The notes: generated by a model not told the origin, from the sequence alone. A DNA stretch of 64,000 nt from Verrucomicrobium spinosum DSM 4136 = JCM 18804 (GCF_000172155.1 NZ_ABIZ01000001.1:7039105-7103104); one strand, 5' to 3'; positions 38,450-47,532 are shown, numbered from the stretch's first letter. Made by a program: numbers and translations.

Positions 38450-39439
38450 ATGCGCGCCACACTTCCTCTTCTCTCCTTCAGCGCACTCTGCGGTCTGATG
38501 ACGGTTCTGGGTGCCCCCGATGAGAAGCCACCGCTCCCCGACGCCAAGCCCATCCCGCTGGTACAGGTGACGCCGCTGCCAGACTACCAGGCATCGTTCA
38601 CCTTTCGTGGTCATGAACTGACCCGGTTCCGGTTTGATCCGGCTGCGAAACGTCCTTTCTGGTATCCCGCGCAGACTTCCCTGGCTCCCTCTGTGATTCG
38701 CATGGGGCATCCGCATGACCCCATCAGCCACCGTCACCACTACGGCATCTGGATGACGCACAATATCGTCAGCGGCATCAACTTCTGGGATGACGAGCAC
38801 GGCAAAGGCAAGGGCAGCATTCAGCACCAAAAGGTCCTGGGTTACTGGGATGGCGATGAATCCGCCATGATGATGACCCTGAACCACTGGGTGAGCGAGG
38901 AGGACGGAGAGGTTCTGCTCATTGAAAAACGCCACATGGAAGTCCGCCCGGTGCCCGACGCCAGTTCCTGGCTGCTCATTGTGGACAGTGAATTCCTCGC
39001 TCCCAATGGGCAAACCACCACCTTTGAAGGCAGCGGCTTCGGCCTCATGAGTGCCCGCATGGCCAGGTCCATCGGTGTGCATGACGGCGGCGGGCGCATC
39101 CTCAACTCCGAAGGCCAGGTAAATGAGGAGCAGGTTTTCCGCAAACCCGCCCGCTGGTGCGACTACAGCGGCCGCCTCACGGTGGACGGCTTCGCCGGCA
39201 TCACCCTGATGAACCATCCGGGCAATCCAAATCATCCAACCGCCTACCATGTGAGGAACGATGGTTGGATGTGCAACGCCCTGTCTCTTGAAAAGCCAGT
39301 CGCAGTAGGAGATGCCTCTCCGCTGCACGTGCGCCATGGACTTTGGGTCCATGAGGGCGTCCCAGATCAGCGTCGCTGTGAGTCCGTGTGGGCCGACTTT
39401 GTCAAAATGTCGCTCCCGGATATGAACAAGAAGCCCTAA
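38450..39439 (+). CDS. Secreted DUF6807 (PmoA-family) protein
   Basis: 329 residues with an N-terminal signal peptide (MRATLPLLSFSALCGLMTVLG). The family signature PISHRHHYGIWMTHNIVSGINFW is present, followed by the domain-typical LTVDGFAGITLMNHP and RNDGWM stretches. These proteins are abundant in Planctomycetota and Verrucomicrobiota polysaccharide-degrading genomes. The historic PmoA label does not mean methane monooxygenase. The fold is thought to be a galactose-mutarotase-like beta-sandwich, so a role on exported carbohydrates is plausible. It is a single gene, 78 bases before the kinase gene. Confidence 0.85.
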   Translation: MRATLPLLSFSALCGLMTVLGAPDEKPPLPDAKPIPLVQVTPLPDYQASFTFRGHELTRFRFDPAAKRPFWYPAQTSLAPSVIRMGHPHDPISHRHHYGIWMTHNIVSGINFWDDEHGKGKGSIQHQKVLGYWDGDESAMMMTLNHWVSEEDGEVLLIEKRHMEVRPVPDASSWLLIVDSEFLAPNGQTTTFEGSGFGLMSARMARSIGVHDGGGRILNSEGQVNEEQVFRKPARWCDYSGRLTVDGFAGITLMNHPGNPNHPTAYHVRNDGWMCNALSLEKPVAVGDASPLHVRHGLWVHEGVPDQRRCESVWADFVKMSLPDMNKKP

Positions 39440-39517
39440 ACCTTTGAGATTGCTTGATTCGCGCTTGGCAAGAGGGAGGTGCCACAGGTAGAGTTTTTCT
39501 TGATTTGATCCAATAGA

Positions 39518-41635
39518 ATGGCTGGACGGTATAAATTCCTCGAAGAGCTCGGCAAAGGCGGGGCGGGTGCGGTGTTCAAAGCGTATGACACCCAGCTCGA
39601 TCGCTATGTCGCGATTAAACGTCTCTTCACGAAGGCGGAGATGGAGCAATCCGACGCCGATTCAGGCGGTCTGCGCAAGGAGGCGGGATCGCTCGCCACG
39701 CTGCAACACCCAAACATCGTCTCCATCTTCGACCTCAGCAGTGATGACGAGGGCTTTTTCATGGTCATGGAGCTCGTCGAAGGCGAGACCCTGGCCGACT
39801 GGATTGCCAACGGGCCGATGAACTTGGGCGATTTCCAGGAACTGGCCTCCCAGACCATGGAGGCCGTGCTGGCCGCCCACAGCCTCAGCCTGCTCCACCG
39901 TGACCTTAAACCGGAGAACATCAAGGTACAGCGCCTGCCGGGCGGTCGCATCCAGATCAAGGTGCTGGACTTCGGCCTGGCCCGTCTTTCTTACGGGGCC
40001 AAGAAGATGACGGAGGACCAACTGGGCAACATCATGGGGTCCATCTACTACATGGCTCCCGAGCAGTTCCTGCGCAAGCCGCTGGATGGTCGCGCCGATC
40101 TGTACGCCCTGGGTTGCGTGTATTATCAGGCACTCTGTGGCCACCGCCCCTACACCGACGCCACCGTTCAGGGGATCATGAACATGCACCTGGAACACCG
40201 GGTGCATCCTCTAAAAACGCTGGCTCCACGCCTGCCGGACCCGATCTGTGACTGGGTGATGTGGCTGATCAACCTCGAACCCAATGACCGGCCGGCCAAT
40301 GCGTCGGAGGCCCTCAGAACCTTGCGGGATCTTGCTTCTGTTGGTTGGTTCAGTGAAACTCCCGTCGCGGTGGCCGAGGCCATTCCCATGGCCGTCCCCA
40401 TAGGCGGAGGTGCCGTAACCGGGCCACTGCGTGGCTCCACCACGCAGAGCATGGCCCGTCCGCCCACGGGGAGCGTTTCCCAGAGGCTCACTGCGAATGT
40501 GCCCAAGCGCACCACCGGCCTGCAACCCCGGCGTCCGGGGGTGAACCCTCCCGGACCAGGTGCCCCAGGTTCGTTCTCCAACGCTCCCACCGTCGTTGCC
40601 GCCCGCAAGCCCAAGACGGATGTCGAAGATGCAGGTGGCGGCGTGCCCAAGTGGGTGTATCCGCTGGCCGGTCTCGCTGTCATCGGCCTCATCTGGGGCG
40701 TCTGGCCAAAAGGCAAGCCTGAGAATCCGGCCAAGTCCCCGACCAAGGTGCAGTCTGGCTCCACCACCAGCACCCCCTCTGCGCCCGCGCCAGCAGCCAC
40801 CCTGCCTTCGCGACCCGCAGATTTCATCGCTCCTGGCAGCATTCTCCATTATCGGGCTGGTGAGAAGATGGAGGCCTTCGGTGCGCCTGGAAAGCCCGCT
40901 GTCCCGAATTCCCAAATCAAATCCTGGGGAGACCTGCAGTCTCAGAGTGGAGAGGGCCCCATGGAGACTTTTGACGGACAAGCCGCCTACGCCCCCACCC
41001 TGGTCTTTGACAAGCCCGCCGGACTGAAGGCTGGCTTGAACGTGCTTCGCTTCGCCACTGGCCAGGGCATGATGCATAGCATGCCCCCAGGGACGCCCCA
41101 CAGTCGCAACTATCCTTTTGCTGAAGGTGGAGCCAATAAAGGCGTCACCCTCATCATGCTGGTGCGCCCCGCCATCTCCGGCAAAGAAGCCCGGTGCTTC
41201 CGCCTCCGTACCGAGGACAACAAGAACTACATCAACGTCCGCGCCTACCACAACAATGAATGGCGCCTGGGGGTTCGTGCGGGCAACACCAGCCGCGAAG
41301 CCAAGGTGACCAACCGTAGCACGAAGCAATACAGCCTCGTGGGGGTTACTTGGGACACCGCTGTCAACAAGGCCGTCATCAATGTGAGATCCGAAGACGG
41401 CACCAAGGGACGTGCCGAAGTGGATACTCCAAAGGACACGGTAGGGGTGCTCAATGATCTGCGGATTGGAGACTTCACCAATGACACCGCAAACCCGGTG
41501 GCTGCGGAGGACAATTTTTCAGGAGATGTCGTGGAGCTGGTCGTGTGGCCTTTCGCCATGGGTTGGGAAGACCGCACCGCCCAGGAGATGAAGTTCATGC
41601 AGTATTACTTCGTGAACCCCGGTCCCCGGTATTGA
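39518..41635 (+). CDS. Membrane Ser/Thr protein kinase with C-terminal lectin-like (LamG/ConA) domain
   Basis: 705 residues. Residues 1-275 are a complete Hanks-type kinase: P-loop LGKGGAGAVF, Lys34 (VAIKRL), HRDLKPEN with Asp129, DFG at 151-153 and APEQF. A Pro/Thr-rich juxtamembrane linker (290-375) leads to one membrane segment (about 379-396, YPLAGLAVIGLIWGVW). Outside the membrane, residues about 440-705 form a beta-sandwich resembling LamG/concanavalin-like domains (RLRTEDNKNYINVRAY, FSGDVVELVVWP). The layout suggests a receptor kinase that senses a carbohydrate or wall ligand. Substrates are unknown; no phosphatase gene is adjacent. Confidence 0.9.
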   Translation: MAGRYKFLEELGKGGAGAVFKAYDTQLDRYVAIKRLFTKAEMEQSDADSGGLRKEAGSLATLQHPNIVSIFDLSSDDEGFFMVMELVEGETLADWIANGPMNLGDFQELASQTMEAVLAAHSLSLLHRDLKPENIKVQRLPGGRIQIKVLDFGLARLSYGAKKMTEDQLGNIMGSIYYMAPEQFLRKPLDGRADLYALGCVYYQALCGHRPYTDATVQGIMNMHLEHRVHPLKTLAPRLPDPICDWVMWLINLEPNDRPANASEALRTLRDLASVGWFSETPVAVAEAIPMAVPIGGGAVTGPLRGSTTQSMARPPTGSVSQRLTANVPKRTTGLQPRRPGVNPPGPGAPGSFSNAPTVVAARKPKTDVEDAGGGVPKWVYPLAGLAVIGLIWGVWPKGKPENPAKSPTKVQSGSTTSTPSAPAPAATLPSRPADFIAPGSILHYRAGEKMEAFGAPGKPAVPNSQIKSWGDLQSQSGEGPMETFDGQAAYAPTLVFDKPAGLKAGLNVLRFATGQGMMHSMPPGTPHSRNYPFAEGGANKGVTLIMLVRPAISGKEARCFRLRTEDNKNYINVRAYHNNEWRLGVRAGNTSREAKVTNRSTKQYSLVGVTWDTAVNKAVINVRSEDGTKGRAEVDTPKDTVGVLNDLRIGDFTNDTANPVAAEDNFSGDVVELVVWPFAMGWEDRTAQEMKFMQYYFVNPGPRY

Positions 41636-41722
41636 GGGAGCCAGGGGCCCTGTCGCAGTGGCAAGGGGAGCATCTTTCCATCTTGAGTCTTCCCATAGGC
41701 TGGCCAGTGTGTCCCCAGCCCC

Positions 41723-42448
41723 ATGTCCAGCCCCGCTCCCGCCCTCGTCAAAGCCGCCCAGGAACTCAGCCGCAAACTGGCCCCGCTCCAGTTTGGCGAG
41801 CCCGTCACGCACGTTTACAATCCCCTGGAGTACGCCTCCGTTCCACACGAGCAGTATTTGAACCGCTACGGCCGCGCCGGACAGCAGATCATGTTTCTGG
41901 GCATGAACCCCGGCCCTTACGGGATGACCCAGACGGGCGTTCCTTTTGGCGAGATCCCTGCGGTGCGCGACTGGCTCGGCATCTCCAGCCCAGTTGGCAA
42001 GCCCATGCCGGAGCATCCCAAACGCCCCGTGGTGGGTTTCGACTGCCCGCAGAGTGAGGTCAGCGGCCGCCGCCTCTGGGGGCTCTTTGCAGCCAAGTTC
42101 AGCACCGCCGACGCCTTCTTTGACCGGCACTTCGTTGCCAACTACTGCCCGCTGGTATTCATGGAAGAGGGGGGCAAAAATCGTACACCCGACAAACTAC
42201 CCGCTCCCGAGATGGCCGCGCTCTACGCCGCCTGCGATGAACACCTCCGGAAGGTGGTGGCCGCCCTCAAGCCAGAGTGGGTCATAGGCGTGGGCGGCTT
42301 TGCCGAAGGACGCGCTCAGTTGCTGAAGGCAGACTTCCCAAACCTCAAGATCGGGCGCATCCTTCACCCCAGTCCCGCCAGCCCCGCCGCTAACAAGGAC
42401 TGGGCGGGAAATGTGACCCGCACCATGGAGGCACTGGGTCTTTGGTGA
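41723..42448 (+). CDS. SMUG1-type uracil-DNA glycosylase
   Basis: 241 residues. It carries both SMUG1 active-site motifs: GMNPGPYGMTQTGVPFG (catalytic Asn and product pocket) and HPSPASPAANKDW. The middle WGLFAAKF and VANYCPLVF stretches are also typical. SMUG1 enzymes remove uracil and oxidised pyrimidines from DNA for base excision repair; they are common in animals and found in scattered bacteria, including Verrucomicrobiota. It stands alone, 87 bases after the kinase. Confidence 0.92.
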   Translation: MSSPAPALVKAAQELSRKLAPLQFGEPVTHVYNPLEYASVPHEQYLNRYGRAGQQIMFLGMNPGPYGMTQTGVPFGEIPAVRDWLGISSPVGKPMPEHPKRPVVGFDCPQSEVSGRRLWGLFAAKFSTADAFFDRHFVANYCPLVFMEEGGKNRTPDKLPAPEMAALYAACDEHLRKVVAALKPEWVIGVGGFAEGRAQLLKADFPNLKIGRILHPSPASPAANKDWAGNVTRTMEALGLW

Positions 42449-42553
42449 GGGAGGCATGCTCGCCCAAAGGTACGCATCCCCTGAATTTCCACAGTTGCCA
42501 AACAAGGGTTTTCCGCCAATCGTGCGGTGACCAACCACTGGTCAGGCACTGCC

Positions 42554-43141
42554 ATGTTTCTCACCAACCTCGACATCCTCATCAACCGGATCAAGGATGC
42601 TGAGTACGCCCACCTTTTGCTCGAACCCGTTCCCCTGTTCGGGCTGCTTTTCGGTCTGATCTTTTTCGCCGTCGGCCTCTGGGGGAGAGAGGACAAGACC
42701 CGGGTCATCGCCCTGCTGGTGATCGCGGGTGCCTGCGCCAGTGTCATCCCCTACACCACCTACCGTGAGCGGGCCCAGCCCCGGGTGCTGGAGATGATGC
42801 CGCTGAAGAAGTCCATCAAAGACCAGACCGCTTTACGGCAAAACACCCAGTGGGTGTACCTCACCGTGGCTGGCATCGCGATCCTTGCTCTCATCAGCAG
42901 CGGGAAAATTGGGCAGCTCGCGGGATACGGCGTGCTGGTCACTGGCTTGGGTGCCCTCGTCTTCAGCATCTGGCTTCACATGAAGGAAGCGGAGATCTTC
43001 CACCCCAACATCCGTGGCGCGCCCACAAAGGTCATCCCGGCAGCCCCAGTGAAACCCGCAAAACCAGTGCAGGCCCCGGTTCCCGCAGCATCGGCCACCC
43101 CAGCTCCAGCCACTCCGGCGACACCGGCTAAACCTCAATAG
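42554..43141 (+). CDS. Hypothetical membrane protein
   Basis: 195 residues from ATG 42554; GTG 42527 would add nine. Four hydrophobic helices can be seen: FGLLFGLIFFAVGL, VIALLVIAGACASVI, WVYLTVAGIAILALI and LAGYGVLVTGLGALVF. The C-terminal 45 residues are Pro/Ala/Lys-rich and probably flexible. No known family is recognised. The G/C-rich third positions match the core genes. Repeat DNA follows the gene. Confidence 0.65.
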   Translation: MFLTNLDILINRIKDAEYAHLLLEPVPLFGLLFGLIFFAVGLWGREDKTRVIALLVIAGACASVIPYTTYRERAQPRVLEMMPLKKSIKDQTALRQNTQWVYLTVAGIAILALISSGKIGQLAGYGVLVTGLGALVFSIWLHMKEAEIFHPNIRGAPTKVIPAAPVKPAKPVQAPVPAASATPAPATPATPAKPQ

Positions 43142-43490
43142 GGGTTGAGGTTGGAGGAAACACCCCGCCCACGCACAACCCGAAGCTTGTAGCCGCACCT
43201 CGTAAGAGTGTGGTTGGGTGGCGTGGCACTCATCAAGAGGTACCCGACATTGGTGAGCTTCGAGCGAGTCAACCCTGGGGACCTCCGCGGAGGATGATCA
43301 GGTGGGAAGGCCGACCGCTTCCGCTTTCTCTCCACCGCCATCAACACCTCCAAGTCACCCCAAGGCTCCTTGGCAGGCACTAGCTGAAGCGTCTGCAAGC
43401 TTCGCCTCCGCGCCGACGTTGCCAAGCCACGACGGATCCCCTGCCCAATCCCTTCGTGCCTTCGTGTGAGAATATAAACCCTCCCGCCCC
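43142..43490. other. Non-coding interval with R1 and R2 repeats
   Basis: 349 bases between convergent genes. It contains R1 copy 3 (43258-43351, lacking the leading GATC hairpin) followed directly by R2 copy 3 (43364-43434). No gene and no classic terminator. Confidence 0.65.
43258..43434 (+). repeat. Composite dispersed repeat R1+R2, copy 3
   Basis: 43258-43351 matches 23347-23443 closely (GATCAGGTGGGAAGGCCGAC shared exactly) and 43364-43434 matches 23584-23655 (CTTGGCAGGCACTA, TGAAGCGTCTGCAAGCTT). The R1-R2 spacing is shorter here than at 23 kb. Confidence 0.8.
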
Positions 43491-44156
43491 TCATTCGCTC
43501 CATTCAAGCCCGCCTGGCAGATCCACGCCGCAGAACTCAAGATGCAGAATGCGGCGGTGCCGGTCCGAAGTGGACTTCCCCGAAGCATGCAGCAGCAGCG
43601 GACGCATCAACAAAACGTCCCCGACGTCCATCTCGCACAGCGTTTCCTTCACGCGGTTCCGGCAATCCTGAATCTGCTCTGCCCCAAGCCTTCCCACCCC
43701 ATGGGTGCCTGGCAGGACCTTGAGAGCCCCGTTCTCCGCGTCACAGGCGTCCAGATGAATCCTCATGGTGACGACCGCCTCCAGCAACGCCACTGGCGGT
43801 TGCACATGCGGCACCCCGTCCTTCATGCTCCAGGGGCCGAACCCCGGCACGTCCTTCCTCTCCCGCACCGCAAACGTCAGATCTTGGTGCCAGGGCACGA
43901 GCCAGTTGGCTGCGGGAGATTTGTCGAAGTAAATGGCTCGAACCAACCGGGGGGCTCCCGCCAGATGTGGCAGCAGGCAATCCCTCACCTGCTCTGAGCC
44001 CACGAGTTCCCGCACGGCGGGCACTTCCATGAGACCCCGACGACCGGCACCGGCCACCGTGCCCAGCACCTGCTTCATACGGTCGCACTCCGCGGCGGAA
44101 AAAACGGCAGGAAGCCGGGTGAATCCCGCGCATTTAAAACTGGGGTTCGATGCCAT
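43491..44156 (-). CDS. Phytanoyl-CoA dioxygenase (PhyH) family protein
   Basis: 221 residues, an Fe(II)/2-oxoglutarate oxygenase. The facial triad is visible as HQD (VPWHQDLTF) and a later His (LLLHASGKS), with the 2-oxoglutarate-binding Arg region RHRRILHLEF. The strand pattern MRIHLDACDAENGALKVLPGTH is typical. Bacterial members hydroxylate lipids, amino acids or secondary metabolites; the substrate is unknown. Its start is 20 bases after the stop of the upstream efflux-channel gene on the same strand, so cotranscription is likely. Confidence 0.88.
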   Translation of the reverse strand: MASNPSFKCAGFTRLPAVFSAAECDRMKQVLGTVAGAGRRGLMEVPAVRELVGSEQVRDCLLPHLAGAPRLVRAIYFDKSPAANWLVPWHQDLTFAVRERKDVPGFGPWSMKDGVPHVQPPVALLEAVVTMRIHLDACDAENGALKVLPGTHGVGRLGAEQIQDCRNRVKETLCEMDVGDVLLMRPLLLHASGKSTSDRHRRILHLEFCGVDLPGGLEWSE

Positions 44157-44176
44157 AAGGCTCAGGTTCGTGGAGA

Positions 44177-45595
44177 CTAAAACGAGCCGCCCAGGGCCAG
44201 ATGGAGATCGACCCGGTTCCTTAATCGCAAGGCCTGGACGGCAAGCAGGGCACTGCGGGCATCAAAGGCCCGCTGACGGGAGTCCAGCACCGTGAGGGCA
44301 TCGCTCAGCCCCCGGCTGTAGCGGCTGATCGCCAGCTCCACCGCACGCTCCGCCTCAGCCGCCGCAGTGGTCAGTGCCGACTCCTGCTCCTTGAGGTAAA
44401 TCTCGGCCGCCAGGGCTCCTTCCACCTCCTTGAAGGCCTGGAGGGCCCGGCCCGAGTAGGTGGAAAGTATTTCATCGTACCTGGCGCGTGCCTCCTCGGC
44501 ATTGGCCCGCAGCCTTCCGCCCTGAAAGACCTGCTGGGCAACACTTCCCGCCAGGCTCCAGACCACGGCCTCACGCTGGAGCAGCAGGGACAGCTCATCA
44601 CTGCTCAGGCCTCCAGAGCCGGTGAGACTGAAGCTGGGCAGAAAAGCCTTCTTTGCCCCACTCTCCGAACGCAGGGCTGATTCCAGGCGGCGCTCCATCG
44701 CCCGCAGATCTGGGCGGCGCAGCAGCATCTCCGAAGGCAGGCCCGCCGGCACGTTCTTGCGCATACCAGGCAGATCCGCCACCCCATGTTCCTTGCCCGC
44801 CGGGTAAGCCCCCAGCAGCAGTTCCAGCCCCCGCCGCGCTTCATCCGCCTCCCGCTTGCGGGAGGCCAGCGTAGCTTCCGCACGGGCCAGGTCTGCCCGC
44901 GCCAGACTCACATCCAGCGCCACCTGTTCGGTATCGATCCCCCGGTCCAGTTGCTTTTCCAGAACCCCGAGGTTGATGCGGCGGGTGGCAATGTTCTCTT
45001 CCGAGAGCTGAATCTGGGCCCGGGTCTCCGCCAGGGTGAGGGCGGATTTCACCGTCGTCCCCGCCAGGGACAACTGGGCGGCATACAGATCCTCCTGCGC
45101 TGCCTCGGCCCCTGCCGCCGAGGCGCCGCGCTGGTCTCGCAGGCGTCCCCAGAGGTCCAGCTCCCAACTGATGTCTGCGCCCATTTCAAAGCGGTTGCTC
45201 CGCACGCCAGAGCCGACGAATCGCTGTCCGGAGGCACTCTGGTTGCGCCGCCCGCCAAAGTCCACACCCACCTGAGGCCAGAGTTCCGCCCCTGCGGCCT
45301 TGGCTTGAGCCCTCGCCTGAGTGACTCTGTTGGCCGCCGCCTTCAAGTCATGATTGCGTTCCAGCGCCAGCCGCACCAGACGCTGGAGGTCGGGATCATC
45401 GAAATCTCCCAACCATCCGGTGGCACTTGATGATGAGACGCTCGCTCCGACAGACCATTGACGCGGCGCTCCAGACTTCACGACCTCTAAATCTCCCGCC
45501 TTGCGTTCAGCCCCCAGGGGATCAGACGAGACGCACCCTGCCGCAGAAAGCAGCAGCGTAAACCCAAGAGGCAGAAGAAAGCAGCGGGGGGCCAT
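44177..45595 (-). CDS. Outer-membrane efflux lipoprotein (OprM/NodT-like)
   Basis: 472 residues. A lipoprotein signal ends at LLSAAGC, followed by the two paired repeats of the TolC fold: coiled-coil stretches such as HDLKAAANRVTQARAQAKAAGA and ALQAFKEVEGALAAEIYLKEQE. LRRPDLRAMERRLESA is the diagnostic OprM motif. The trimer forms the outer-membrane exit duct of tripartite drug or metabolite exporters. No membrane-fusion protein or RND/ABC pump is adjacent, so it is an orphan duct here. It lies between a lipoprotein gene (47 bases upstream) and PhyH. Confidence 0.92.
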   Translation of the reverse strand: MAPRCFLLPLGFTLLLSAAGCVSSDPLGAERKAGDLEVVKSGAPRQWSVGASVSSSSATGWLGDFDDPDLQRLVRLALERNHDLKAAANRVTQARAQAKAAGAELWPQVGVDFGGRRNQSASGQRFVGSGVRSNRFEMGADISWELDLWGRLRDQRGASAAGAEAAQEDLYAAQLSLAGTTVKSALTLAETRAQIQLSEENIATRRINLGVLEKQLDRGIDTEQVALDVSLARADLARAEATLASRKREADEARRGLELLLGAYPAGKEHGVADLPGMRKNVPAGLPSEMLLRRPDLRAMERRLESALRSESGAKKAFLPSFSLTGSGGLSSDELSLLLQREAVVWSLAGSVAQQVFQGGRLRANAEEARARYDEILSTYSGRALQAFKEVEGALAAEIYLKEQESALTTAAAEAERAVELAISRYSRGLSDALTVLDSRQRAFDARSALLAVQALRLRNRVDLHLALGGSF

Positions 45596-45642
45596 GCAAG
45601 CTGGGCAGAAACCGCAGTTCCGGGCTGGATGGGATGGCTGCT

Positions 45643-46215
45643 CTAGGGCTTCGCCTCGGGGGCCGGGATCGGCGCGGGAGCAGGGGCCGGATCAGCACCC
45701 GCAGGGCCCGGCACGGGTTCATCCGGCTTCACATAGTTGCCCTCAATCCGCTTCACCAGCGTCGCTTCGTAGCCCTCCCCTTTCTTTTCCAGTCGGTATT
45801 GGCTGCGCTCGAAGAGCTTCTTGTAGGCCCATCCCGCCACCACGTCCCAGCGGCCAGTTCCAGAAGCCTTCAGAGAACTCAATTGCAGCGTCACGGGGGA
45901 GAGGCCGCTGCGGGGGTCCACGATGCTCTTGTCAGGATCACGCATGGTGAGCACTTCGCCACTGACAAAGTTCAGGCGCAGGTCATCCATGCGTCCCACA
46001 AATTTCATGCTTGTGCTGTAAAGCCGGTCCCCCTTCACCACCGAGTACACCTTGGGCACCTGGGGGTCCACAGGAGGCAGCGTCTTCAGCAGGTGCCTCA
46101 CCATCGCCTCTCCTTCCGGTCCTTCCATATCATCCAGGGACATGGCACCAGGTTCGCCAGACTCGCACCCGAGCAGGGCAAACAGGCTGAACAAGAGGAG
46201 AAAACGGGAGATCAT
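45643..46215 (-). CDS. Hypothetical lipoprotein
   Basis: 190 residues from ATG at 46215; longer frames upstream run through the promoter region and the next gene's antisense. The signal peptide has a lipobox (LFALLGC). The middle part is strand-rich (VYSVVKGDRLYSTSMKFVGRMDDLRLNFV), and the C-terminus is a Pro/Ala linker (APAPAPIPAPEAKP), as in envelope-spanning lipoproteins. No family is recognised. It is first of a possible minus-strand operon with the efflux duct and PhyH, and divergent from 46354. Confidence 0.65.
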   Translation of the reverse strand: MISRFLLLFSLFALLGCESGEPGAMSLDDMEGPEGEAMVRHLLKTLPPVDPQVPKVYSVVKGDRLYSTSMKFVGRMDDLRLNFVSGEVLTMRDPDKSIVDPRSGLSPVTLQLSSLKASGTGRWDVVAGWAYKKLFERSQYRLEKKGEGYEATLVKRIEGNYVKPDEPVPGPAGADPAPAPAPIPAPEAKP

Positions 46216-46353
46216 CTGGTGCACTATGTGCAATGTTCCCGGGCGGTGGTCAACCTCCGGCAGAGCTGGACACCCCTTCTTCCTCCAGTGCCTGTTGACG
46301 TTTTTGCAAATTCCCGCAACTTTCCAGTTCTTCAGAGGTTGATACTGGTAGCC

Positions 46354-46836
46354 ATGGAGCCACTCTCGCCCAACGATCCGGTTTTCAAACTGCTTGGTAA
46401 AACCAAGCAGGTGGAACCGCGGCCCAATTTCACGCAGAATGTCCTGCGCGCCGTGCGGCAGACGCCTCAGCGCGAGACGTGGTGGGAGCGTTGCCAAAGC
46501 TGGCTGGCCCACGGGTTCGGTGCCCGCAGCACTTGGGCGGGCTCCGGTCTGGCGGTGACTACCGCGCTGGCCATCTGGCTGGGCGTGCGCGCCCCCGAGG
46601 TAGAAACACCTCCCACCAGCGCTGCGGCGGTGGCCACGGCCACTCCTTTCACCAAGGAAACGACTTCTACTGGGGCGCTGGCCGCCGCGTCGCTCGAAGA
46701 GGAAACCTTCACCGCTGTCGAAGAATCCACCTCCGTAGCATCCCAACTGGCCAGCATGGACCAGATGAGCCTTCTCCTGGCCCAGCAGGACACCAGCGCC
46801 CTCACCGACAACGAGATTGCGCTCCTGCTTTATTAG
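46354..46836 (+). CDS. Hypothetical single-span membrane protein (anti-sigma-like layout)
   Basis: 160 residues from ATG 46354; the open frame extends far upstream only as antisense of the divergent lipoprotein gene. A short N-terminal cytoplasmic part (DPVFKLLGKTKQVEPRPNFTQNVLRAVRQTP) precedes one hydrophobic segment (SGLAVTTALAIWLGV, about 67-81) and an acidic Thr/Ala/Glu-rich tail. The layout recalls small anti-sigma or DUF proteins of Verrucomicrobiota, but no sigma factor lies nearby. A terminator follows at 46892. Confidence 0.65.
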   Translation: MEPLSPNDPVFKLLGKTKQVEPRPNFTQNVLRAVRQTPQRETWWERCQSWLAHGFGARSTWAGSGLAVTTALAIWLGVRAPEVETPPTSAAAVATATPFTKETTSTGALAAASLEEETFTAVEESTSVASQLASMDQMSLLLAQQDTSALTDNEIALLLY

Positions 46837-46891
46837 CCGCGACCAATTAAGAGGATTGCCGGACTAGCCTGCCCAAATCGGTTGACTTTCC

Positions 46892-46932
46892 ACGGCGGCG
46901 AACGATGTGTCACCGCCGTTTTCATTTTTTTT
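46892..46932 (+). terminator. Intrinsic terminator
   Basis: The stem ACGGCGG/CCGCCGT (46892-46898 with 46913-46919) has a 14-base loop and runs into TTTCATTTTTTTT. It closes the gene ending at 46836 and separates it from the RNA-binding protein gene. Confidence 0.8.
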
Positions 46933-47022
46933 GGGCACGGCATGGCAGTGCATTCTGGTTTTCGCCATGAATCGAATCACTTTGTGCAAAAAACATGGCG
47001 GCCCTAGTCAAAGACAAACCAG

Positions 47023-47532
47023 ATGAACCTCTACGTCAGTAATCTTTCATATAACATGACCGATAATGAGCTGCGCGAATCTTTTGAGCGCTACGGTCTT
47101 GTCTCCCACGCCCGGATTATCCTCGATCGTGAGACGGGGCGCTCGCGTGGATTTGCGTTCGTGGAAATGCCCAATGATGAAGAAGCTCGTGCTGCCATCA
47201 ATGGACTGAACAACGTTGAGCTGGCTGGGCGCCCTCTGAAAGTGGTGGAAGCTCGTCCGCGTGAAGAGCGCCCATTCTCCCCGCGTCCCGCTGGTGGCGG
47301 CGCTGGCGGTGGCGGCGGCTACAAGGGCGGTGGCGGTGGTGGCGGCTACAGCGGCGGCGGTGGCGGTGGTGGCGGCGGCTACAAAGGTGGCGGCGGTGGC
47401 GGCGGCTACAAGGGCGGTGGTGGTGGTGGCGGCGGCTACAAAGGTGGCGGCGGCGGCGGCTTCCGCGACAAAGACAAGGGCAACTGGGACCGTGGCAAGC
47501 GCGACGGCTTCGGTGGCGGAGACTGGGAATAA
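47023..47532 (+). CDS. Glycine-rich RRM RNA-binding protein
   Basis: 169 residues. Residues 1-80 form one RNA recognition motif with RNP2 LYVSNL and RNP1 RGFAFVEM. Residues about 88-150 are a low-complexity tail of repeated GGGGYKGG blocks, and the last 20 residues are charged (RDKDKGNWDRGKRDG). This is the layout of cyanobacterial Rbp and plant glycine-rich proteins, which chaperone RNA, often in the cold. The G/Y/K tail could promote condensation. Monocistronic: terminators lie on both sides. Confidence 0.94.
   Translation: MNLYVSNLSYNMTDNELRESFERYGLVSHARIILDRETGRSRGFAFVEMPNDEEARAAINGLNNVELAGRPLKVVEARPREERPFSPRPAGGGAGGGGGYKGGGGGGGYSGGGGGGGGGYKGGGGGGGYKGGGGGGGGYKGGGGGGFRDKDKGNWDRGKRDGFGGGDWE

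Noticed and set aside
38450-39439. Particulate methane monooxygenase subunit
   Set aside because: The PmoA-family label is historic; the protein is a soluble secreted beta-rich domain, with no membrane helices for pMMO.
45634-46353. Upstream extension of the gene at 46354
   Set aside because: The open frame runs antisense through the divergent lipoprotein gene and promoter; the credible protein begins at ATG 46354.
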